From: Candidatus Korarchaeum sp. | GTDB taxonomy: Archaea; Korarchaeota; Korarchaeia; Korarchaeales; Korarchaeaceae | Length of the DNA: 64,000 bases | Assembly: GCA_020833055.1 (NCBI GenBank) | Contig: JAJHQZ010000003.1 | Span: 62,001-126,000, forward strand | Direction of reading: 5' to 3' | In this document: piece after piece, positions 42,896-52,208 of the stretch | How positions within the stretch are numbered: the stretch's first letter is position 1 | How the letters are laid out: each line of letters starts with the position of its first letter | The notes under the pieces: model-generated | The model's database searches: none | Told to the model about the DNA's origin: nothing | Seen by the model: the letters and a program-made list of their open reading frames with translations, nothing else | Position numbers and translations under genes: made by a program

Positions 42896-43521
42896 AACAT
42901 CACCACCAATAGGAGGAGTCCTGCGCCGAGCGTGAAGATAGCGTAACTAAACTTCCTCCCTCCAGAGAGGGATCCTAAGTAGAAGCCCATGAAGAAGAGG
43001 AGAAGTAGGGCCTGAAGGATCGATAGGGTATAAGAGAACGTTATCCCCATTAGACCGAGCTCGCATATCTTAAAGGGTATTGAGAGAGTCATCACTATCA
43101 TCGATGGAACCCCTCCGCTCGCTAAAGATATTAATATAGCTTTTCTTCTCTCCATCTCGCTGATAACTGTCTCATCCAGCGTCATCAGGACTGCTTTCTC
43201 CAGCTCCCTGACCTTCAGTTCCCTCTCCGCTCTCTCCGATATATAAGTCCCCAAGGACCCTGAGAAAAATATGGATATAGCTCCAGCCCATATCAATTTG
43301 AGGAGCACCGATGGATCCTCTATCCCCCCGAAGTACCCTCCCAGCACGATCCCGAGCAGCATTAGAATGCTATCGAAACTATTAGTGACAGCATACCTCC
43401 TAGCTATCTCCCAAAAATCCCCTAGATCTATTAAGTCCTCTAGATTTTCTTTAGCCCTCGCCAAGATATCTCCCATCTTCCTCAACGTTCCCCTCAAAGT
43501 AATCCTAGTCGCTGCACCCAT
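42880..43521 (-). CDS. VIT1/CCC1-like integral membrane protein
   Basis: 213 residues. A cytoplasmic helical N-terminus ending ARRYAVTNSFDSILMLLGIVLGG is followed by about five hydrophobic helices, with an acidic helical insertion near 110-135 (ERAERELKVRELEKAV). The first membrane helix with its Asp resembles archaeal CCC1/VIT1-like proteins, which move Fe or Mn. The assignment is tentative. Coupled to truA, and divergent from the hexuloisomerase. Confidence 0.62.
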   Translation of the reverse strand: MGAATRITLRGTLRKMGDILARAKENLEDLIDLGDFWEIARRYAVTNSFDSILMLLGIVLGGYFGGIEDPSVLLKLIWAGAISIFFSGSLGTYISERAERELKVRELEKAVLMTLDETVISEMERRKAILISLASGGVPSMIVMTLSIPFKICELGLMGITFSYTLSILQALLLLFFMGFYLGSLSGGRKFSYAIFTLGAGLLLLVVMFWLGV

Positions 43522-43543
43522 CTTAGGGGATGGGGTAAGTAAA

Positions 43544-43553
43544 GGTTATTTTG
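43544..43553. promoter_or_regulatory. Shared TATA element between the CCC1-like gene and hexuloisomerase
   Basis: GGTTATTTTG is centred about 28 nt from the minus-strand ATG 43521 and 30 nt from the plus-strand ATG 43579. Confidence 0.42.
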
Positions 43554-43578
43554 TTATCTAGAGACGTTGAGCTGGGTG

Positions 43579-44181
43579 ATGGGCACGCCAGTAGTTGATA
43601 AGATCGGTAAGCTGATAGAAGTCGTTAAGGAAAATCTATCTACAGTCGATGAAGAATCCGCGAATATGTTCATAAAGGCTCTCTTCAGGACTATGGGCGA
43701 GGGCAAGATATTCGTAGTCGGGGCCGGTAGATCCGGGCTAGTGGCTAAGGCCTTCGCGATGAGGCTCCTCCACGTCGGCTTCCAAGTTTACGTAGTAGGT
43801 GAGACTGTCACTCCATCTATGAGGAGCGGTGATCTACTGATAGCTGTGAGTGGATCTGGGGAGACTAAATTCCCCGTTACAGCAGCTCAAGTAGCTAAGA
43901 GCGTTGGGGCCCATGTAGTAGCTATCACGAGTTATCCTAATTCTACATTGGGGAAGATAGCCGATTTCGTTGTCAGGATAGGAGGAAGGGTCCTCCCGGA
44001 GGATGAGAGCAGGGATTACTTCACGAGACAGATACTGGGTATACATGAGCCCCTAACACCGCTAGGGACGTTATTCGAGCTTAGCGCCATGATATACTTA
44101 GACGCTCTGATATCCGAGATAGTTGAGCTCATGGGGAAGAGTGAAGAGGACCTTGCCAGGAGGCACGCGAACATCGAGTGA
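43579..44181 (+). CDS. hxlB: 6-phospho-3-hexuloisomerase
   Basis: About 200 residues with the SIS-domain sugar-phosphate signature FVVGAGRSGLVAKAFAMRL, AVSGSGETKFPV and the terminal LARRHANIE typical of PHI. It interconverts 3-hexulose 6-phosphate and fructose 6-phosphate in the RuMP pathway; the partner hexulose-phosphate synthase is not in the window. ATG 43579 fits the promoter spacing, TTG 43567 is the alternative. Confidence 0.92.
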   Translation: MGTPVVDKIGKLIEVVKENLSTVDEESANMFIKALFRTMGEGKIFVVGAGRSGLVAKAFAMRLLHVGFQVYVVGETVTPSMRSGDLLIAVSGSGETKFPVTAAQVAKSVGAHVVAITSYPNSTLGKIADFVVRIGGRVLPEDESRDYFTRQILGIHEPLTPLGTLFELSAMIYLDALISEIVELMGKSEEDLARRHANIE

Positions 44182-45556
44182 TTTAGAGCTCATCCTGAGG
44201 GAAGCCGAGAGGATAGTCTCACCCTCAGCTGAGGAGAGGGAGAGATTAGAGAGGGTACTTGGAGAAGCCCTCAGAAGGGTAAAGGAGAGCGTCAAGAGGC
44301 TGAATTTAGACGCTGAGGTAGTAGCTGTCGGTTCCTCTGTGAGAGATACTTGGCTCCCGAATAACAATGAACTCGATATATTCGTCCTCTTCCCCAAGGG
44401 GATAGGGGATAAGGAGGTTTTGGGGGGCCTCATAATAGATATAGCTAAGGATGCCTTCGGGGAGTATGAGCAGAATTACGCTGAGCACCCTTACGTCAGG
44501 GTCAGATACTCAGATTTCGAGATAGATCTCGTCCCCGCTTTCAAGATACTACCTGGGGAGAGGATAGTGAGCGCTGTAGATAGGACGCCCCTCCACAATT
44601 CTTACGTCAAGGAGAAGCTCAAGAGACCGAATGATGTGAGGTTACTCAAGGCCTTCCTCAAATCGATCGATGCTTATGGTGCTGAGGAGAGAGTGGGTGG
44701 CTTCAGTGGTTACGTATGCGAGCTCCTGATAATAAATTACGGGAGCTTCCTCAAGACGATAGAGGAAGCATCGAAGTGGGGACCGAGGGTCTACATAGAT
44801 ATTGAGCACCACTTAACTGAGGAGTACGCGTTCTCAGCTTTCAATGGGCCGCTGATATTGATAGATCCTACAGACCCCAGGAGGAACGCTGCCGCGGCCC
44901 TCACTGAGACGCAGTTCAACAGATTCAAGGTAGCAGCTAGAGCTTTCCTCAAGAACCCGGATATCGAGTTCTTCACTAGGGGGTTGGGGGGAGAGAAGGG
45001 GAGAGTATCCGCTAAGCAGATAGAGGAACAACTCTCGGAGAGGAGGACAAGAGTTTTAATCATAGAGATCAGTGATCTAGATCTCCCTAGGGAGCTATTA
45101 TGGTCTCAAGCGAAGAGGATGGCTAGGCTCCTTGAGGAGGAGCTTAAAGCGAATGGCTTCGATCCGCTCTGGGTCTCAGGTTGGACGGATGAGAGGAACA
45201 AGATATTCGTTGCGATGGAACTCCCCTCATTGACTCTCCCTACCATTGAAAGGAGGCAGGGGCCCCCAGTTGGATCGAAGGAAGAGATCAACTTCCTCAA
45301 GAGTTACCTCAACTCTGGATTCGGGGGGCCTTTCATCGAGGGGGATAGGTGGTACGTCTATAGGAGGAGGAGGCATAGCGATGTAATTAACCTCATAAAT
45401 GAGTTGATGAATCTGAAAGTACCCACGCTACTGAGGGGAGCGAGATTCAAGACATTAACTGATAGGGAGCTCCTGATCTTAGATAGGGACGTCCTGAGAT
45501 GGATATATAAGGAGATGAGGAGAGAGGAATTCTTCATAAGGCATCTAGTTGGCTGA
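44153..45556 (+). CDS. cca: CCA-adding tRNA nucleotidyltransferase, archaeal class I
   Basis: About 467 residues. The nucleotidyltransferase core reads VAVGSSVRDTWLPNNNELDIFVLFP, with the Glu and Asp of ELD and the later FEIDLVPAF Asp as the catalytic carboxylates. It adds or repairs the tRNA 3' CCA, required since most tRNAs here lack it. The start is uncertain (TTG 44123, GTG 44141 or TTG 44153), all overlapping the previous gene. The stop overlaps the convergent enolase by 23 nt. Confidence 0.92.
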   Translation: MPGGTRTSSDLELILREAERIVSPSAEERERLERVLGEALRRVKESVKRLNLDAEVVAVGSSVRDTWLPNNNELDIFVLFPKGIGDKEVLGGLIIDIAKDAFGEYEQNYAEHPYVRVRYSDFEIDLVPAFKILPGERIVSAVDRTPLHNSYVKEKLKRPNDVRLLKAFLKSIDAYGAEERVGGFSGYVCELLIINYGSFLKTIEEASKWGPRVYIDIEHHLTEEYAFSAFNGPLILIDPTDPRRNAAAALTETQFNRFKVAARAFLKNPDIEFFTRGLGGEKGRVSAKQIEEQLSERRTRVLIIEISDLDLPRELLWSQAKRMARLLEEELKANGFDPLWVSGWTDERNKIFVAMELPSLTLPTIERRQGPPVGSKEEINFLKSYLNSGFGGPFIEGDRWYVYRRRRHSDVINLINELMNLKVPTLLRGARFKTLTDRELLILDRDVLRWIYKEMRREEFFIRHLVG

Positions 45557-46799
45557 AGGATGCTACTGATCCCAGTTCCTCCTCTATCTCCAGCAACCTA
45601 TTATACTTCGCTACTCTCTCCCCCCTAGCTGGAGCTCCCGCCTTTATGTAGCCACAGTTCAGAGCGACGGAGAGATCGCTTATGAAGGGATCGTTAGTCT
45701 CCCCCGATCTGTGGCTCACGATAACCTTATATCCATATCTGAAAGCGAGTGATGCAGTCCTAAAAGCCTCAGTTAGCGTCCCTATCTGATTCAACTTGAG
45801 CAAAATAGCATTCCCAGCTTTCGCTTCGATACCCTTCCTGAGGTATCTCTCATTCGAGACGAAGTAATCATCTCCTACTAGTAAGATCCTATGGCCGAGT
45901 TTTTTAGTGAGCTCAGAGAGGGAATCTAAGTCTTCCTCGTGGAAGGGATCTTCTATCGCTATTATCGGGTACCTATCCACTATGCTCTCGTAGAATGACA
46001 TCAACTCCTCTCTAGTCAGGGATGCTCCATCTATGTTATACTTTCCATCTGCATATAAGTTACTAGCAGCGCAATCAATAGCTAGCTTAACTTCTCCCTC
46101 AAATCCAGCCCTCTCTATCGAGTTGACCAGAGAGTCTAAGGCTTCCTCAGTCCTCTTCATCGGAGGAGCGAAACCTCCCTCATCCCCCAAGTTAATAGCA
46201 TGCCTACCGTATCTCTCCTCAAGGAGGGATCTTAACTCCATGTATATACTGACTCCAGCAAATAGAGCATCTTTAAATGTCTTAAAGTTCACTGGCACTA
46301 TCATGAATTCTTGAATAGATAAATCATTGCCAGCATGCTTCCCACCATTTATTATATTCATTAAGGGTACGGGTAAGACGTTTGAGAAAGCTCCCCCTAA
46401 GTACCTATATACCGGGATATTCAGTTGATCAGCAGATGCTTTCGCAGAAGCTACTGAAACACCTAAGATTGAGTTAGCTCCTAATCTCGATTTATTCGGC
46501 GTTCCATCCAACTGAATCAATATACTATCTACTAAAGCTTGGATGGATGCGTCCACCCCGAGTAGAGATGGCCTTATTATCTCATTGACGTTCCTCACAG
46601 CCTTAATGACGCCCATCCCTCTCAACCATTTCCCACCGTCTCTGAGCTCTAAGGCCTCCCTCTTCCCCTTCGAGGCACCGGACGGGACTGAGAACTTCCC
46701 TAAGCCCCCTCCCTCTAATCTAACTGTCACTTCAACTGTTGGGTTCCCTCTGGAGTCCAGTACCTCCCTCGCCCTTATATCCTCTATCCTGAAGGACAT
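45534..46799 (-). CDS. eno: Enolase
   Basis: About 421 residues: RAREVLDSRGNPTVEVTV, NIINGGKHAGNDLSIQEFM, GDEGGFAPPM, AIEDPFHEEDL, the catalytic LLKLNQIGTLTEA and VSHRSGETND. It interconverts 2-phosphoglycerate and phosphoenolpyruvate. ATG 46799 is preferred over 46814 because it lies about 23 nt from the AT-rich promoter and gives the usual N-terminus. A standalone gene, divergent from the M42 peptidase. Confidence 0.96.
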   Translation of the reverse strand: MSFRIEDIRAREVLDSRGNPTVEVTVRLEGGGLGKFSVPSGASKGKREALELRDGGKWLRGMGVIKAVRNVNEIIRPSLLGVDASIQALVDSILIQLDGTPNKSRLGANSILGVSVASAKASADQLNIPVYRYLGGAFSNVLPVPLMNIINGGKHAGNDLSIQEFMIVPVNFKTFKDALFAGVSIYMELRSLLEERYGRHAINLGDEGGFAPPMKRTEEALDSLVNSIERAGFEGEVKLAIDCAASNLYADGKYNIDGASLTREELMSFYESIVDRYPIIAIEDPFHEEDLDSLSELTKKLGHRILLVGDDYFVSNERYLRKGIEAKAGNAILLKLNQIGTLTEAFRTASLAFRYGYKVIVSHRSGETNDPFISDLSVALNCGYIKAGAPARGERVAKYNRLLEIEEELGSVASFSQLDAL

Positions 46800-46815
46800 C
46801 TCCCTTAGGTCCAAG

Positions 46816-46828
46816 TTTTATTATTTAT
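46816..46828. promoter_or_regulatory. Shared AT-rich promoter between enolase and M42 peptidase
   Basis: TTTTATTATTTAT lies 23 nt from the enolase ATG 46799 and 33 nt from TTG 46855 of the peptidase (preceded by AGGTGG). One element could serve both genes. Confidence 0.45.
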
Positions 46829-46854
46829 CCTTTGACGAATCACTAGGTGGTCGT

Positions 46855-47898
46855 TTGGGTTCACCGCCCGAGGTCGTGAGAGAGATATTGAATAAACTGA
46901 CATCTACTCCCAGGGTCACGGGGAGTGAGAGGCTCTTCGCCCCATCTATAGCCGAGCTCCTCGAGCCTCACTGCGATATGATCAGGATAGACCCCTGGGG
47001 GAATGTGGAGGGCATCATCAACCCCGGAGGAAAGCCCCCTGTAATGATAGCAGCTCATGTCGACCAGATCGGGATAATAGTTAAGGAAGTGACGAATGAA
47101 GGGTACATAAAGTTCGATGGGGTTGGGTGGGATCCCAGAGTCCTTTACGGGTCTCGTGTCAAGTTGATAACTAGCAAGGGGATAATTAGAGGGGTCATAG
47201 GAGTAGTACCGACGCACCTCCTGAAGGCCTACAAAGAGTTAGAGGAGAAGAAGATAGAGATCAAGGATCTAATGATAGATATCGGAGCTCGCAGTAAGGA
47301 GGAAGCTGAGAGCATGGGGGTGAAACCGGGAGTCTACGGAGTCCCTGATTATGATCCGATTCTACTTGGATCCGAATTATTCTCCTCTCCAGGTCTCGAT
47401 AATGCTGCGGGTGTCGCAGCTATGATATATGGAGCGATGCTGAGCCGGGAGAGAGGGGGGATAGATGCCGAAGTCCACTTCACCGCTACGATACAGGAGG
47501 AAATAGGGCTCAGGGGTGCTGAGATGATGGCATATAAGTTGAGACCTGAAGTAGCTATAGCTATCGATGTAACATTCGCTGAACAACCGATGCTGCCCGA
47601 AGCTCCGAAGATCTCCTTGGGGAAGGGACCTGTCATAAGCAAGGGTCCCATATACCATCCTGAGATAGTGGAGTTAATAGAGAGAGCCGCAGAGGAGAAC
47701 GAGATCCCTCACCAGTACGAAGCTGATTTCAAGGGCGCTGGGACCGATACATGGGTGATACAAGTCGCTAGAGGAGGAGTGAAGACTGCTCTCATCTCGA
47801 TACCCTTGAGGTACATGCACAGCCCTTGCGAAGTCATCAGTCTCAAGGATGTAGCCTGGGGAGGGGCTCTCTTGCAGAAGACTTTGGAGTTATTGTAA
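46855..47898 (+). CDS. M42 family metallo-aminopeptidase (TET-like)
   Basis: About 347 residues. Metal ligands and catalytic residues are visible: IAAHVDQIG, GLDNAAGVAA, TIQEEIGLRGAEM, AIDVT, and MHSPCE near the end, with GAGTDTW. M42 enzymes form large tetrahedral cytoplasmic complexes that trim peptides. The frame opens far upstream inside antisense enolase; TTG 46855 with AGGTGG four nt before is the credible start. It fits a peptide-fermenting life. Confidence 0.9.
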   Translation: MGSPPEVVREILNKLTSTPRVTGSERLFAPSIAELLEPHCDMIRIDPWGNVEGIINPGGKPPVMIAAHVDQIGIIVKEVTNEGYIKFDGVGWDPRVLYGSRVKLITSKGIIRGVIGVVPTHLLKAYKELEEKKIEIKDLMIDIGARSKEEAESMGVKPGVYGVPDYDPILLGSELFSSPGLDNAAGVAAMIYGAMLSRERGGIDAEVHFTATIQEEIGLRGAEMMAYKLRPEVAIAIDVTFAEQPMLPEAPKISLGKGPVISKGPIYHPEIVELIERAAEENEIPHQYEADFKGAGTDTWVIQVARGGVKTALISIPLRYMHSPCEVISLKDVAWGGALLQKTLELL

Positions 47899-47953
47899 GT
47901 ACTCAGCTCCCACTCCCTGATACCCTTGAGAAAAACTATAAATGAGCCTTTTT

Positions 47954-49609
47954 TCACTCATGCACTTTTAAGGAGACCTCGAATATAGCTACGGGCACTG
48001 TTATCCCCAATCTGATTAGGACCTCGGGATCTATCTCGCCTATAACTCCAACTTCCTCCCCATCCCTGAGCACGCTCGCGCACCTCCCCTCTATGAAGGG
48101 CCTCTCCCTCTTGGGCTCCAGCTCTATTCTATATGAGAGGTTCTCAGATAGGACCTTCAGATGGGAATATATGTCCTCGAAGCCCACGGAATCATCTGCA
48201 TACGCAGCAGCTACTCTCCTCTCATCCCTCGTCTTGTTCTCGAGCCCCTCATCTATGAGCACGACATCCCCTATCTCGAAGACCTTCTGAGGGTACTTGA
48301 CGTGCGTATTATTAGCTAGGAATGAGAGTAGTCCCGGGAATAAGGCGTCCCTTAAGACGCTATAACTCTCAGAAACTGGATTTGATACCTCAACTACTTC
48401 CCTTTCCTCCCTACCGACCATGTGGAAGAGGGAGGCCCTGCTCGTCATTATGTAGTTCAAGACCTCCTGGTAGCCGAGCCCTATCATAACTGTCCTCACT
48501 CTCCTCGATATCTTCTCCACAGGATGGGGCTTTCCGACAGTCATTACATTCTTTGGAAGCTCATATCCAATTTTATTCAGTCCTAAAGTTATTGAGACTT
48601 CCTCAGCCACATCGACCGCATGCAAGAAATCTGACCTATATCCTGGAATGAGCACTCTGACTTTACCATCCGAACACTCCGCGTCTAGTCTGGCCCTGAG
48701 GAGCTGCTTGACGACATCTTCCTCAGATAAGTTCAGGCCAACGATACTCCTTATGAAATCGAGCTCCACTTCCATCTCTTCAGGCTCGTATCTCGGGGTC
48801 TCTATCCTCCTACCGTCAGGATATAAGATATCTAATGTGCTTATCTCCCCTCCTCTCTCAGCTAGGGCTGACGATATTATCTCGAGGGCATACCATATCG
48901 CTTTGAGATCCGTCCCGGTCACGTCTATGAAGACGTCCCTCACACCCGGCGTGAGTCTCGTGAGCTCAGAGTTTATTATAGGGGGCATGCTGAGGACCTC
49001 CCCCCTCGAGTCCATTATTAATGGGACTAAATTTTCTGGATTTTTTATTAAATGAGAATAAATTTTCCCTTTTTCTGTCTGCTCTAATATCTCCTTAGCA
49101 CTCATTTCCGCATATTCGCCCAGAGGTACGAAGTGGACTTCCTCAGCCTTCCTAGCGTCGTATATTATAGGGGGCTTGACCTTCGAGAAGTCATGAAGCC
49201 CGATCGCGACCCTCCTCCTCTTCCTCCCTAAAGTGTCATGTATCTTCTCTTGGGCCTCTATAAGGGCTACTAAAGATTCCTCAGTCCTCAGATCGACATC
49301 CCTAACGAGAGCGGCGACAACATAAGGCCTGATCTCAGCTACTCTCTCGCCCACTCTGACCTCGAAGGCCCTCCTCCTAATCTTATACTTAGGTAGGCCC
49401 AGCTCCTCGTTCGAGATCCCCTTGAGGCACCTCACTATCCCCTCTAACGTCACGAGGTCCATCCTATCGGAAGTTACCTCGAATTCAACTTCCTCACCGA
49501 AGGATTCCAAATTTATCTTCGTGAAGTCCAAGAGGTCGACGAGTTCCTCCTCACTGAAACTCCTCCAGAGCCTCTCAATCTCCCTCCTGCTGAAACTAAC
49601 GACTGGCAA
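47954..49609 (-). CDS. pheT: Phenylalanyl-tRNA synthetase beta subunit
   Basis: 551 residues, the short archaeal form without the bacterial N-terminal tRNA-binding domain. B1, B3/B4 (VFIDVTGTDLKAIWYALEI), B5 and the catalytic-like domain (QEVLNYIMTSRASLF, VSNPVSESYSVLRDALFPGL) are in order. It pairs with PheS to charge tRNA-Phe. The pheS gene lies 4 nt upstream in the same operon. Confidence 0.95.
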   Translation of the reverse strand: MPVVSFSRREIERLWRSFSEEELVDLLDFTKINLESFGEEVEFEVTSDRMDLVTLEGIVRCLKGISNEELGLPKYKIRRRAFEVRVGERVAEIRPYVVAALVRDVDLRTEESLVALIEAQEKIHDTLGRKRRRVAIGLHDFSKVKPPIIYDARKAEEVHFVPLGEYAEMSAKEILEQTEKGKIYSHLIKNPENLVPLIMDSRGEVLSMPPIINSELTRLTPGVRDVFIDVTGTDLKAIWYALEIISSALAERGGEISTLDILYPDGRRIETPRYEPEEMEVELDFIRSIVGLNLSEEDVVKQLLRARLDAECSDGKVRVLIPGYRSDFLHAVDVAEEVSITLGLNKIGYELPKNVMTVGKPHPVEKISRRVRTVMIGLGYQEVLNYIMTSRASLFHMVGREEREVVEVSNPVSESYSVLRDALFPGLLSFLANNTHVKYPQKVFEIGDVVLIDEGLENKTRDERRVAAAYADDSVGFEDIYSHLKVLSENLSYRIELEPKRERPFIEGRCASVLRDGEEVGVIGEIDPEVLIRLGITVPVAIFEVSLKVHE

Positions 49610-49613
49610 GCTC

Positions 49614-51098
49614 TCACCACACCAGAGGGGCGTTCCTCAGGTATTCAAGGTTCTGGGAGTGGAGTTCCCTTATATCCTCCAATCCGAGTTTTATCATAGC
49701 CAATCTCCCTATCCCTATCCCCCAAGCTAGTGCTTGAACTCTGGGGTAATCGTAACCTAAGGGTATCAACATCTCAGGTCTGAAGAGACCAGAGCCAGCT
49801 ATCTCTATCCATCCTAATTTCTCATGCTTGACGTAAGCTTCAACACTCGGCTCAGTGAACGGGAAGTAAGCCGGCTTGAACTTCACCTCTTTAAAGCCCA
49901 GGTTCTTGGAGAACTCAGCTAGGAAGCCCATCAAGTTCCTAACATTCATTCCCTCAGCTAGAACGACCCCCTCACACTGATGGAACTCGAATGCATGCGT
50001 CTTATCCGGGGCCTCCGGTCTGAAGACCTTATCTATAGCGAATATCTTACTCGGGACCTCTAATCCACTGGCTAAGGATCTAGCTGATGCAGCAGTCGTC
50101 TGAGATCTCAATATGAGCCTCCTAGCTATCTCAAAGTTCCATTTATATCCCCATCCCTTCGATCCAGTTATCCAGCCATCTTCATGAGTCCTAGCTATCT
50201 TATCGATGAGCTCACTGTACTTAGAGAGATCCGCTACCTTAGGATGGGCTAGTTTGTAAGAATCGTGAACTTCCCTAGCTGGGTGGTCTTGAGCTTGAAA
50301 TAGGACATCGAAATTCCAGAACTCACTCTCAACTATCGGGCTCTTCACTTCAGTGAACCCCATCCCGATCAATATCTCCCTCACTTCCTCCAAGAAAGAG
50401 ACATATGGGTGGGGTTTCCCCGGGTAGACTAAAGGAGGGCTCGCTCTGACATCGTAAGCCTTTAGTTTCTTCTTCTTCCATTCTCCAGTCACTATGAGAT
50501 CTCTATTGAGTTTACCCACTTCCTCCACTAACGCTATCTTACCTCCGACGGCATCTAGACCCAGGGGGGTTAATATCACCTCAGCCTCACTGACTTCCTC
50601 TACCTCAACAAGCCCCCTCCTCCTCAAGTTCTTCAGGATCCCCTGATCTAAATCTCCCTCCTCCAGCTCTCCACCCATTATCCTATCTAATATCTCCCTC
50701 TCAGGTACCTCCCAAGATAGCGGGATTACCACTACCTCCCCGCCCCTATTCTCTATCTTCAGGAGGCCCTTCCTCCTCCCCTCGCCTAACGCTACGTTGA
50801 GTTCATCCTCCCCCATGAACTCAGACAGTTCGGAGAGGCTGACCTCTCCTCTCCCCTTAATGATCCTCAGGAGCTTCTCCTCAGGAAGACCCTCCTTAGC
50901 ATGCTTCATCCCCCTATCTGTGAGCTTCAGGACTCTCCTCTTCCTCTCAATAATTTCTATTAGCCCTTTTTCCTTGAGAAGTATTGATAGAGCCGCTACC
51001 CTACTCCTATCCCCTATATCCTCTACTCTAGCTCTCCCTCCCCTGGATTTCAGGATCTCGAGGAGCTCCATTTCCCCTTTAGATAACGCTATTTCCAT
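49614..51098 (-). CDS. pheS: Phenylalanyl-tRNA synthetase alpha subunit
   Basis: About 494 residues: N-terminal winged-helix domains (1-190) and a class II catalytic core with motif 2 IDKVFRPEAPDKTHAFEFH and motif 3 GIGIGRLAMIKLG. It activates phenylalanine and aminoacylates tRNA-Phe. ATG 51098 follows GGTGGAGG and starts MEIALSKGEME; the frame extends to 51140 without support. Confidence 0.95.
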   Translation of the reverse strand: MEIALSKGEMELLEILKSRGGRARVEDIGDRSRVAALSILLKEKGLIEIIERKRRVLKLTDRGMKHAKEGLPEEKLLRIIKGRGEVSLSELSEFMGEDELNVALGEGRRKGLLKIENRGGEVVVIPLSWEVPEREILDRIMGGELEEGDLDQGILKNLRRRGLVEVEEVSEAEVILTPLGLDAVGGKIALVEEVGKLNRDLIVTGEWKKKKLKAYDVRASPPLVYPGKPHPYVSFLEEVREILIGMGFTEVKSPIVESEFWNFDVLFQAQDHPAREVHDSYKLAHPKVADLSKYSELIDKIARTHEDGWITGSKGWGYKWNFEIARRLILRSQTTAASARSLASGLEVPSKIFAIDKVFRPEAPDKTHAFEFHQCEGVVLAEGMNVRNLMGFLAEFSKNLGFKEVKFKPAYFPFTEPSVEAYVKHEKLGWIEIAGSGLFRPEMLIPLGYDYPRVQALAWGIGIGRLAMIKLGLEDIRELHSQNLEYLRNAPLVW

Positions 51099-51156
51099 GC
51101 CTCCACCTCCCCATCGCTCTATCGAGTAAGACATAAGCAAGACTGGTCAGCGTCCT

Positions 51157-52164
51157 TCACACACCCCCCGCGAACCTCGCGTAATATATATTATCCTTGT
51201 CCCTGATCACTCTAACTTTCATTAATGAACCTGGCGACACAGGAGGGGAGTCTATGACAGTCACAACCCTATTCCTCGCGACAGCTAAGACCTCTCCTAC
51301 CTTCCACCCTTCCCCCAGGACTTTCACGCTCACTACTTCCCCCTTCCTGAGACTGGGCTCTATCCCCCCGACTTTCCTTATCCCGAAGTCCTCCGGGCTG
51401 AGTATGAGTTTCACGCCAAACTCTTCCTCGAGTCCCATTAACTTCCGGTAGAATTCATCCCAACTCATCGGTTTAACTCCCCTGGGCTTCCTCCCACCCT
51501 TATAAGCCTCATACTTCTGGATGCCTAGCGCAGGCCACCTCTTCCCAGCCCCTATCTTCAGAGCGAACTCTATGAGCTCTGGGATATCCTCGTCGTTGAG
51601 CCCCGGGACCCAGATAGGTGCTATTAGGAGGTCTATAGAGCTCTGGGATATCCTCTTAGCCGCCTCGACTACCTTGCCTATCCTGAACCAATCCGACCCA
51701 GCTAAGTACTTAGCCTTCCCTTCCTCTAGCGAGTCTATGCTCAAGTTTATCCTATCGATCCCCGCCCTCTCTAGCTCCTCTATGAGCTTCTGAGTCAGCA
51801 GGGGGCCGTGCGTCTGCGCGGATATCACTTTAACCTCGGGGATCTCCCTGAGCCTCCTTACAAGGTTCACTATCTCTGGATAGAGGAAAGGGTCCCCCAC
51901 CGTATCTATATGAGCTTCAATATCGTTAACTCCCTTCTTCTCAACTATCCTCTCGAACCAAGAGATGAGGTAACTTAAGTCCACTAGGAACTCCGTCCTC
52001 CTCGTCCTCGACTTGGGTCCAGCATCAGTAGAGCAGAATATGCATGATAGAGGGCATGATGAGACTGGTCTCACTTGTATCAGATTAGTCCCCCTATCTA
52101 TTAAGCCGAAGGCCACGGATCCCATCAAAGGGATATCTCCTCTTATCCTGACGACCTTCCTCAT
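51157..52164 (-). CDS. Radical SAM protein with C-terminal TRAM domain
   Basis: 335 residues. The motif SSCPLSCIFCSTDAGP near residues 35-50 is the radical SAM cluster (C37-x3-C41-x2-C44), followed by a barrel with GDPFLYPEIV and NLSIDSLEEGKAKYLAG. Residues about 272-335 form a TRAM RNA-binding domain (SLRKGEVVSVKVLGEGW, MKVRVIRDKDNIYYA). TRAM suggests RNA modification, but this archaeal family has no known substrate. Upstream of pheST by 58 nt, and divergent from a phosphoesterase. Confidence 0.82.
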   Translation of the reverse strand: MRKVVRIRGDIPLMGSVAFGLIDRGTNLIQVRPVSSCPLSCIFCSTDAGPKSRTRRTEFLVDLSYLISWFERIVEKKGVNDIEAHIDTVGDPFLYPEIVNLVRRLREIPEVKVISAQTHGPLLTQKLIEELERAGIDRINLSIDSLEEGKAKYLAGSDWFRIGKVVEAAKRISQSSIDLLIAPIWVPGLNDEDIPELIEFALKIGAGKRWPALGIQKYEAYKGGRKPRGVKPMSWDEFYRKLMGLEEEFGVKLILSPEDFGIRKVGGIEPSLRKGEVVSVKVLGEGWKVGEVLAVARNRVVTVIDSPPVSPGSLMKVRVIRDKDNIYYARFAGGV

Positions 52165-52208
52165 GATTTCAACCTAAATTCTTAAATCGAAGTAGGGCAG
52201 GTAGCTTT

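Noticed and set aside
46543-46854. Upstream extension of the M42 peptidase frame
   Set aside because: It runs antisense through the enolase N-terminus and the shared promoter; homology starts after 46855.
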